A stretch of DNA of 64,000 nt from Bradyrhizobium sp. Lineage in GTDB: Bacteria; Pseudomonadota; Alphaproteobacteria; Rhizobiales; Xanthobacteraceae. The DNA is taken from assembly GCF_027307225.1 (NCBI RefSeq), contig NZ_DAHUXJ010000097.1, forward strand, positions 1-64,000, given 5' to 3'. Positions within the stretch are counted from its first letter, which is position 1. Every line of letters starts with the position of its first letter. The notes beneath the pieces were generated by a model. That model did not search any database. It was not told where the DNA came from and was given only the letters and a program-made list of their open reading frames with translations. This document shows, in pieces, positions 57,905 to 64,000 of the stretch. The position numbers were made by a program, and so were the translations under genes.

Positions 57905-58795
57905 TTATTTGGCCGGGCGTGCGCCGATCGCAACGGGCACTACCGGCACGCCTTGCGCCGGGGCCGGCGCGCGCACGGTGGCAGCCGCAACGTTCGGCGT
58001 GGAGGCGCGCCACTGTTCCGAGCCCAGTTTGCCTGCAACCACGAGCAGCACCGCGGCTAGCACCAGACGCAAGGCCGTTTCGGGAACGCGAACCGCGCAA
58101 TAGCTGCCGATGAGGATGCCGGGCAGCGAACCGATCAGGAGCACACCCAACAGCTGCCAATCGGTCGAACCCATGATCCAGTGGCCGATTCCTGCCACCA
58201 GCGTGAGCGGCACGGCGTGCGCAATATCGGAACCGACGATACGCGCCATCGGCAGTTGCGGATAAAGCAGGAGCAACGCGGTAACCCCGATTGCGCCGGC
58301 GCCGACGGATGAAATCGAGACCAGAACGCCGAGCACCACGCCGAGCAGCACCGTGGCACGCGCGATCGTCGCATCATCGTAATGTTTCATGCGCGCGCGC
58401 AGTTTGTCGATCATGAGCTTGCGGAAGACCAGCGACAGCGCGGTCAGCAACAAGGCGACAGAAAGCACCGAGTTGATCAGGCTGCGCAAGGCCCCGGTCG
58501 GCAGGTCAAGCCAGGCGAGAAACGCGAGCGTCACAATACTGGCGGGGATGCTGCCGGCGGCGAGCCGCAGTACCGCTCGCCAGTGAATGCTCCGCGCCCA
58601 GTTATGCACGAAGCTGCCGCCGGTCTTGGTGGCCGCGGCATACAACAGATCGGTGCCAACAGCAGTTGCCGGATGGATGCCGAACAGCAAGATCAAAAGG
58701 GGCGTCATCAGCGATCCGCCGCCGACGCCGGTCATACCGACGAGCACGCCAACGCCGAAGCCCGAAGCCACATAGACAGGATCGATCACGGGCAT
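57905..58795 (-). CDS. TauE/SafE (DUF81) family sulfite/anion exporter-like protein
   Basis: This 296-aa protein has about eight membrane helices in two homologous halves: VASGFGVGVLVGMTGVGGGSLMTPLLILLFGIHPATAVGTDLLYAAATKTGG and LGVLVSISSVGAGAIGVTALLLLYPQLPMARIVGSDIAHAVPLTLVAG. These glycine-rich repeats define the family. ATG 58795 is chosen over the earlier in-frame start. Members move sulfite, sulfoacetate or related organic anions. No sulfur-metabolism gene lies nearby, so the substrate is open. Confidence 0.88.
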   Translation of the reverse strand: MPVIDPVYVASGFGVGVLVGMTGVGGGSLMTPLLILLFGIHPATAVGTDLLYAAATKTGGSFVHNWARSIHWRAVLRLAAGSIPASIVTLAFLAWLDLPTGALRSLINSVLSVALLLTALSLVFRKLMIDKLRARMKHYDDATIARATVLLGVVLGVLVSISSVGAGAIGVTALLLLYPQLPMARIVGSDIAHAVPLTLVAGIGHWIMGSTDWQLLGVLLIGSLPGILIGSYCAVRVPETALRLVLAAVLLVVAGKLGSEQWRASTPNVAAATVRAPAPAQGVPVVPVAIGARPAK

Positions 58796-59085
58796 CCCGC
58801 ACGTCTCGGCAGGGGCATTCGATCGCGCCCTTGCAACCCGGCAGCCATGGTGAAATCCCTCCACTGTCCCAACGAACAGAACGCCCTAAGATGCCCTTAG
58901 GATCCACCCATCAGGTAGGATTATATTTCCCCATGCGGCAATAGCATCCACGAAAAAAGCACAATCCTTCTATCCGCGACTAGCTACAGGTGATTCTGGC
59001 CTACGGAAGGATGCGCGACGAACCATCCCATTACTACCGTTCTGGCATGCCAATGGGCGGTCGAGGGGCGTGAATCGGGTCGACT

Positions 59086-61506
59086 TCAGGCGGCGTCGCG
59101 GCGCGGGCGGAAAATCACCGGCTGCTTGTCGAGCTCGGCCGCTGTCACCGGGCGGCCCAGCAGATAGCCTTGCGCAAAATTGACGCCGAGCGTCTTCAGC
59201 CCTTCGAGCTGCTCGACAGTCTCCACGCCTTCCGCCGTCACCGACATGTCGAGGCCGCGCGCCAGCGTGACGACCGAGGAGATGATAGCCGAACTCTTGT
59301 AATGCGCCGACAGGTTGCCCATGAAGGACTTGTCGATCTTGATCTTGTTGAACGGGAAGGTGGTCAGGCAGCTCAGCGAGGAATAGCCGGTGCCGAAATC
59401 GTCGAGCGCGAGCGAGACGCCGGTCGCGCTCAGCCGCTCCATGAAAGCGAGGTTTTCGGCCGCGCGCTCCAGCAGCACGGATTCGGTGATCTCGATTTCC
59501 AGCCGTTCCGGTGGCAATCCCGACTTCTTCAGCGCGGAGACGATCACGTCGAACAACTCCGCCTGTTTGAACTGCACCGGCGACAGATTGACCGAAACCC
59601 TGGTGTCCGCAGGCCAGAGCGTCGCGTCGTCGCAGGCCTGACGAATGATCCATTCGCCGAGCGCCACGATAAGCCCGGTTTCTTCGGCGAGCGGAATGAA
59701 CTGATCCGGCGGGATCAGGCCCCGCTCGGGATGACGCCAGCGGATCAACGCCTCGGCGCCGCGCCTGCGTCCGCTCTCGACGTCAAAGTACGCCTGGTAA
59801 TGAATCTCGAAATGGCAGCGCGCGATCGCATCCCGCAGATCGCCCTCAAGCGTGTTGCGCGCTTCGAGTTCGGCGGACATCGCCTCGTCGTAGACGGTGA
59901 AGCAGTTGCGGCCGGCGGATTTGGATCGGTACAGCGCCAGGTCCGCCTTTTTCAAGAGCTGTTCGCGATCCTCGCCATGCTCGGGCGCGAGCGCGATGCC
60001 GATGCTGGTGCCGATCTCGACCTGATGCCCGGGAAGATCGAACGGTTCGGCGATCAATTTCGAAATCCGGCTCGCCAGATCGATCGAATTGACGCGCTGA
60101 TCGTGATGAGCCGCCTGGATGATCGCGAATTCATCGCCGCCAAGCCGCGCCAGCACGTCGTCGCTTCGCAATGCCGATCGCAGCCGAACGGCTACCTGGC
60201 GCAGCAACGCGTCGCCCGCGGCGTGGCCAAGCGAGTCGTTGACATTCTTGAAACGATCGAGGTCGAGCATCAGGACCGAGAACACGCCGTGCAGATGCTG
60301 TTTCTGATCCGCGCCGGCCTGCTTCAGCTGCTCGAGAAAAAATGCCCGGTTCGGCAAGGCGGTCAGAATATCGGTCTGCGCGAGTTCGAGCACGCGGCGG
60401 TTTGCCAGCGCCAGCTCGCGCGAGTTGCGGCTGGCCATGCCGAGGTAGACGCAGAGGAAAATGGTGACGGCCCAGCCCGCGGCGAGCACGATGACAGCAC
60501 GGTCGTGGCGCGCCGTCAGATGCCCGCCGGCAGGCATGCCTTTGACCTGCCAGTTCGCATCTCCAATGCGAAGCGTGCCGGACCAGTGCGGTTCCTTCAT
60601 GAGCGCCTGTATCACTTGCGGCGCCGAGGAGATGGACGAATAGTCGGGCTGGGCCTGCTCCATGCCGCCAGGCGACGGCGGAAATGCAGTGAGGATGACG
60701 GCTGCGGATTCCGCCCTCGCGGTCCGGACCGATGTCAGCAGCGAGCCAAGATCGAACATGCCGATCACGAAGCCGGTCAGGTTGCGTCGGCGGTCGGCCA
60801 CGGTGGCGCGCGAAGTTCCCTTCACGTAGACCGGCACAACCGCGAGAACGCCGTGGTCGCCGCCATTGTCGTGCTTGAACAGCCGGGTGGGCACGACGGC
60901 GACCGCATCGGTGTCGCGCGCGCGTTCGAGCGTGGCCCAGCGGATCGGATCGGTGGCGTAGTCCATGCCGTAGACCGAAGACGTCTTCGGCTCGGTGGAG
61001 AACAGGATCGGGTAGTAGAAATCATTGTCCGGCGCGACGGAGACGGCCCCGCCCGACAGTGATTTGAAATGATAGGCCGGAATGCCATCACTGACGGCGG
61101 ACGCTTCGAATTCGGCGCGCTCCTTGCGATATACTTTCGGCAGCCAACTGACGCGAAGCACGCCCGGGTGATGTTCGAACAGCCGGCTGCCGAAAACCTC
61201 GAATTCGCTGCGCGTTACTTCCTCATTGGCGGATTCGAACAGCGTGCGCAGCGTGACCAGGCGGCCGACATATTCGTTGACGCCGTTCTGCATCTCGATG
61301 AGCTGGGTCGCGGCGACGCCCTCGAATTCGGTCCAGTTGGCGCGGCGCTCCCAGCGGGCGATGGCAAAGGCTGCAACGGTCGTGAGCAACAGGCCGATGC
61401 CTGCCGCAACCCAGGCAGGCCGGTTCGGTCCGGATCGCTGCGCGAACGCTTTCCTCCGACCGACCATGTTTTCCCTGCGATTCTCGCCGGGATCCCGACC
61501 GCTCAT
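59086..61506 (-). CDS. CHASE-GGDEF-EAL cyclic-di-GMP enzyme
   Basis: This 806-aa membrane protein has one helix near residue 40, a periplasmic CHASE sensor domain (EFEVFGSRLFEHHPGVLRVSWLPKV, DFYYPILFSTEPKTSSVYGMD) and a second helix around 350 (AVIVLAAGWAVTIFLCVYLG). A GGDEF domain (MLDLDRFKNVNDSLGHAAGDALL, ARLGGDEFAII) and an EAL domain (GAEALIRWRHPERGLIPPDQFIPLAEETG, DDFGTGYSSLSCL, VTAEGVET) follow. Both active-site motifs look intact, so it may synthesise and degrade c-di-GMP. It is divergent from a binding-protein gene. Confidence 0.93.
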   Translation of the reverse strand: MSGRDPGENRRENMVGRRKAFAQRSGPNRPAWVAAGIGLLLTTVAAFAIARWERRANWTEFEGVAATQLIEMQNGVNEYVGRLVTLRTLFESANEEVTRSEFEVFGSRLFEHHPGVLRVSWLPKVYRKERAEFEASAVSDGIPAYHFKSLSGGAVSVAPDNDFYYPILFSTEPKTSSVYGMDYATDPIRWATLERARDTDAVAVVPTRLFKHDNGGDHGVLAVVPVYVKGTSRATVADRRRNLTGFVIGMFDLGSLLTSVRTARAESAAVILTAFPPSPGGMEQAQPDYSSISSAPQVIQALMKEPHWSGTLRIGDANWQVKGMPAGGHLTARHDRAVIVLAAGWAVTIFLCVYLGMASRNSRELALANRRVLELAQTDILTALPNRAFFLEQLKQAGADQKQHLHGVFSVLMLDLDRFKNVNDSLGHAAGDALLRQVAVRLRSALRSDDVLARLGGDEFAIIQAAHHDQRVNSIDLASRISKLIAEPFDLPGHQVEIGTSIGIALAPEHGEDREQLLKKADLALYRSKSAGRNCFTVYDEAMSAELEARNTLEGDLRDAIARCHFEIHYQAYFDVESGRRRGAEALIRWRHPERGLIPPDQFIPLAEETGLIVALGEWIIRQACDDATLWPADTRVSVNLSPVQFKQAELFDVIVSALKKSGLPPERLEIEITESVLLERAAENLAFMERLSATGVSLALDDFGTGYSSLSCLTTFPFNKIKIDKSFMGNLSAHYKSSAIISSVVTLARGLDMSVTAEGVETVEQLEGLKTLGVNFAQGYLLGRPVTAAELDKQPVIFRPRRDAA

Positions 61507-61801
61507 CTTCGCCCTGCCAGAACGGGTGTCGCCACCAACAACTCTCTTATGACGCGAAGGTTGGTTAAAAAGCCTGTACTATCAGTGGGGATAGCACCGG
61601 GTTTGGGATACCGTAGTTAACGATGTCTGGGGTCGGCCTTGTCGGTCGGGCCGCTAGGGTTCCGGCGGAACAGAGGAACCGCCGTAGCTGCGCAAAAGCC
61701 GTGAAAAGACAGAGACCTGGAACCGCCGCGCCGCGCCGAAATTAGCGACCTCTTCACCGCAAGGCGGTAGCATTCGACTCGATCATTTAAAAGTAATCAT
61801 C
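61507..61801. other. Divergent region between the c-di-GMP enzyme and a binding-protein gene
   Basis: There is no gene in these 295 bases. GGTTCC / GGAACC and GGCGG / CCGCC around 61668-61683 can form short alternative hairpins, and CCGCAAGGCGG at 61758-61768 another. No known c-di-GMP riboswitch pattern is seen. Confidence 0.35.
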
Positions 61802-62959
61802 ATGCATTCCATGCAACCCAGGATTTTGTGCGGCCCGATGCTTCTGTTGCTGGCGGGGCCAGCTCAGGCCGGCGAGGTCGGCGTCATGCCGGACCGGATC
61901 GTGTTTGGCCAGGCGGCCGCGCTGTCCGGCCCTTCCTCGGCGCTGGGGCAGAAGATGCGCCAGGGCATTCTGGCAGCCTTTGCCGAGGTCAACGCCAAGG
62001 GCGGCGTCCACGGCCGCTCGCTCCAACTGGTCAGCCGCGATGACGGCTACGACCCCGATCGCTCAGTCCAGCAGACGGTCAAGCTGCTTCACGAGGACAA
62101 GGTCTTCGCCCTGATCGGCGCCGTCGGCACGCCGACATCGGTGGTGACCGAGCCGATCGCAAAGGACGAAAACGTCCCCTTCATCGGTCCCTTCACCGGC
62201 GCGGGCTTCTTGCGGGAAAAAGATCTCGATAACGTCGTCAACATTCGCGCCAGCTACAGCGCCGAGGCCGAAGCCTGGGTGAAGCACCTAACCGAAGATC
62301 GGCACATCAAACGCATCGCAATCTTCTACCAGGACGATTCATACGGCCGCGATGGTCTCGCCGGCGTCAAGCAGGCGCTGGCCAAGCGCGGGATGGAGCT
62401 TGCGGCCGAAGCCACCTATGAGCGCAACACAACCGCGGTCGGCATGGCCATGCGCGTCCTCAAGCGCGCCGAGCCGGAAGCGGTGGTGATGGTCGGCACC
62501 TACGCGCCTTGCGCCGAATTCATCAAGCTCGCGCGGCAAAGCGGCTTCAACCCGGTCTTTGCCAATATCTCCTTCGTCGGCGCCGATGCGCTGGCCGAGA
62601 AGCTTGGCGCCGACGGCGCCGGCGTGATCGTCTCGCAGGTCGTCCCGTTCCCTTGGGATGCCTCCGTGAAAGTCGTCGCCGACTATCAGATTGCGGAAAA
62701 AGCGATCGATCCGGACCTGCCGCCGGATTTCGTCTCGCTGGAGGGCTACATCTGCGGCCGGCTCGCCGCAGCCGCCCTCGATATGGCCGGTCCCAACCCG
62801 ACGCGCGCGGGAATCCTGCGGGTCATCAACGAGGTCGGACAGTTCGACATCAGCGGCGACCATCTCACCGTCGGACAGAAGATGCGAGATGCGCCCGGGC
62901 GGGTCTTCCTTACGGTGATCCAGCCCGACGGCACGTTCAAGCCCGTCGACAAGCTGTAA
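61802..62959 (+). CDS. Orphan ABC substrate-binding protein (LivJ family)
   Basis: This 385-aa periplasmic protein has a signal peptide (ILCGPMLLLLAGPAQAGEV) and the LivJ pattern IVFGQAAALSGPSSALGQKMRQGILAAFAEVNAKGGVHGRSLQLVSRDDGYDPDRSVQQTVKLL, IGAVGTPTSVVTEPIAKDENVPFIGPFTGAG and VVMVGTYAPCAEFIKLARQSGFNPVF. No permease or ATPase gene is adjacent. The ATG at 61811 is an alternative start. Because it is divergent from a CHASE-GGDEF-EAL gene, it could deliver ligand information to that sensor rather than to a transporter; this is inference. Confidence 0.87.
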   Translation: MHSMQPRILCGPMLLLLAGPAQAGEVGVMPDRIVFGQAAALSGPSSALGQKMRQGILAAFAEVNAKGGVHGRSLQLVSRDDGYDPDRSVQQTVKLLHEDKVFALIGAVGTPTSVVTEPIAKDENVPFIGPFTGAGFLREKDLDNVVNIRASYSAEAEAWVKHLTEDRHIKRIAIFYQDDSYGRDGLAGVKQALAKRGMELAAEATYERNTTAVGMAMRVLKRAEPEAVVMVGTYAPCAEFIKLARQSGFNPVFANISFVGADALAEKLGADGAGVIVSQVVPFPWDASVKVVADYQIAEKAIDPDLPPDFVSLEGYICGRLAAAALDMAGPNPTRAGILRVINEVGQFDISGDHLTVGQKMRDAPGRVFLTVIQPDGTFKPVDKL

Positions 62960-62988
62960 GGCTCAAGCAGCCAGAACTCGCCAGTGGT

Positions 62989-63090
62989 GGCCTCATCCCT
63001 TCGAGACGCGGCAAGAGCCGCTCCTCAGGATGAGGATGACTAATCCTCATGGTGAGGAGGCGCGCTCGCGCCGTCTCGAACCATGAGGCC
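62989..63090. repeat. CCTCATGGTGAGGAG palindromic repeat (copy 3)
   Basis: It begins GGCCTCATCCCTTCGAGACG and ends CGTCTCGAACCATGAGGCC, with CTCCTCAGGATGAGGA and CCTCATGGTGAGGAGG inside. It lies between two convergent genes. Confidence 0.85.
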
Positions 63091-63099
63091 ACAAACAGC

Positions 63100-64000
63100 T
63101 CAGATTCGTTTCAACGCGGTCAGGATGACCTGCGGCGTCAGCGGAATCTCGGTAATGACAGCGCCGAACGGCTTGAGCGAATCGTTCACGGCATTGGCAA
63201 CGGCCGCGGCCGCACCGGCCGTCCCCGCTTCGCCCGCGCCCTTGGCACCGAGTTCGCTCTCGGACGTTGGCGATACCACATGGCCGATGTCGATGTCGGG
63301 CATCTCGCCCGACATCGGCACCAGATAGTCCGCCATGTTGGCGTTGGTGAGTTGACCGCGCTCGTCATAGATGCATTTTTCGAACAGCGCCGCGCCGAGC
63401 CCCTGCACCACACCGCCGCGGATTTGTTCGTCGACGAGCTGCGGATTGATGACGACGCCGCAATCTTCCACCACCCAGTGCTTCAGGAGTTTGACAAAGC
63501 CGGTGTCGATATCGACCTCGAGCCACGAAGCCTGCACTCCGTTGGTGAACGCGAAAGGGTACTGACGCGGCACAAAATGGCGCGTCGCCATCAGTTCCGG
63601 CTGAATCCCGGGCGGCAGCGTATCGGGACGGAAATAGACGATGCGCGCGAGTTCGTGCAATTCGATGCGGGGCGTGCCGTCGCCGGCATTCACCACCGCG
63701 TTGTTGGCGATATCGAGTTCGGCCGGCGTCGATTGCAGGATGGCGGCTGCGACGTCGAGGATGTTCTTGCGCAGGATCTTGGCGGCCTGAAGCGCTGCCT
63801 CGCCGCCGATGCCGGCGCCGCGCGAAGCCCAGGTGCCGCCGCCATAGGGTGTCTGGTCGGTATCGCCAAGGATGACGCGCACCTTCTCCATCGAAACGCC
63901 AAGCACACTGCCGACGATCTGCGCCGTCAGGGACTCCGAGCCCTGTCCCTGCTCGGTGATGCTGGTCTGGCAGACCACCGCACCTTGCGCGTCGAGCCGC
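63100..64000 (-). CDS. Molybdenum hydroxylase large subunit (CoxL/xanthine dehydrogenase family), C-terminal part
   Basis: About 300 C-terminal residues are visible; the frame stays open to the window edge. Family features are TEQGQGSESLTAQIVGSVLGVSMEKVRVILGDTDQTPYGGGTWASRG, the cofactor segment VVEDCGVVINPQLVDEQIRGGVVQGLGAALFEK and the catalytic glutamate region LGAKGAGEAGTAGAAAAVANAVNDSL. It is likely the catalytic subunit of a three-subunit enzyme with FAD and 2Fe-2S partners beyond the right edge. CO dehydrogenase itself cannot be claimed, because the active-site loop is not in view. Confidence 0.88.
   Translation of the reverse strand, partial: RLDAQGAVVCQTSITEQGQGSESLTAQIVGSVLGVSMEKVRVILGDTDQTPYGGGTWASRGAGIGGEAALQAAKILRKNILDVAAAILQSTPAELDIANNAVVNAGDGTPRIELHELARIVYFRPDTLPPGIQPELMATRHFVPRQYPFAFTNGVQASWLEVDIDTGFVKLLKHWVVEDCGVVINPQLVDEQIRGGVVQGLGAALFEKCIYDERGQLTNANMADYLVPMSGEMPDIDIGHVVSPTSESELGAKGAGEAGTAGAAAAVANAVNDSLKPFGAVITEIPLTPQVILTALKRI

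Noticed and set aside
59170-61062. A 630-codon plus-strand frame opposite the CHASE-GGDEF-EAL gene
   Set aside because: It is fully antisense to a protein with intact GGDEF and EAL motifs, and its translation is low-complexity Arg/Asp/Gly-rich.
61507-61801. A c-di-GMP riboswitch between the c-di-GMP enzyme and the binding protein gene
   Set aside because: The conserved sequence blocks of class I or II c-di-GMP riboswitches are not found; only generic short hairpins are present.

Overview
The window looks like chromosome of a Bradyrhizobium-type alphaproteobacterium (Nitrobacteraceae). This is inferred from high G+C coding DNA, dense ABC, TRAP and tricarboxylate-type solute-binding genes, GntR/FCD regulators, molybdenum hydroxylases, and many short palindromic intergenic repeats of kinds I associate with Bradyrhizobium and Rhodopseudomonas. 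I see no rRNA, tRNA, CRISPR array, phage or transposase gene.

Layout. 1-9.1 kb: a glutathione S-transferase behind three copies of a 15-bp site, then a 2-hydroxyacid/glyoxylate group (MFS carrier, class V aminotransferase, divergent GntR regulator, 1007-aa FAD/Fe-S dehydrogenase, GlcG-like protein) and a ParD/ParE-type toxin-antitoxin pair. 9.1-15.3 kb: small proteins (one zinc ribbon of 53 aa), CsbD-like stress protein, two exported glycine-rich proteins, two SDRs, an exported beta-propeller lactonase-like protein, a VOC protein. 15.3-22.8 kb: a decayed 0.5-kb repeat, enoyl-CoA hydratase, Mo-bisMGD oxidoreductase, then a leftward binding protein / MmgE-PrpD / SDR unit. 23-27.3 kb: a rightward operon of a TctC-like binding protein, the two subunits of an IorAB/NicAB-type molybdenum hydroxylase and a ModA-like protein without a signal peptide. 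27.4-31.7 kb: GntR regulator divergent from a complete TRAP transporter (DctP, DctQ, DctM). 31.8-38.8 kb: small conserved proteins, a GT39-like glycosyltransferase, an alpha/beta hydrolase, an acyltransferase-3/SGNH pair and a cyclase-family hydrolase. 39.3-44.1 kb: a complete branched-chain-type ABC importer with both ATPases fused in one protein. 44.1-46.5 kb: a small membrane protein, Crp/Fnr regulator and CHAD protein. 46.5-57.8 kb: a CoA-dependent aromatic acid cluster, most likely for 2-aminobenzoate (anthranilate) or salicylate: ligase, RidA, arylformamidase-like hydrolase, MarR regulator, orphan binding protein, cupin, FAD hydroxylase, two-domain 2-aminobenzoyl-CoA monooxygenase/reductase, enoyl-CoA hydratase and SDR. 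57.9-64 kb: TauE/SafE exporter, CHASE-GGDEF-EAL protein divergent from a binding protein, and the C-terminal part of a CoxL-like molybdenum hydroxylase.

The most unusual signal is between the genes. A family of composite elements, each made of two related hairpins (A and B) usually bounded by CTAG and joined by a 13-17 nt linker, occurs at 9795-9962, 19238-19406, 34697-34862, 40592-40757 and 45205-45371, with solo or decayed forms at 2236, 12534, 34859, 37767 and 41635. The outer arms differ from copy to copy yet remain complementary within each hairpin. A 3-4 nt asymmetry sits mostly on the linker-facing arm, and A and B switch core sequence together. In four cases a B hairpin (or its remaining arm) ends 2-5 nt before a start codon. 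The arrangement resembles REP/BIME elements, but the arm covariation and the start-codon placement deserve study.

In the aromatic cluster, three leftward promoters share a 16-mer of the form ATTTTAWACYTMAARC, and the marR promoter region holds two related dyads, pointing to one regulon.
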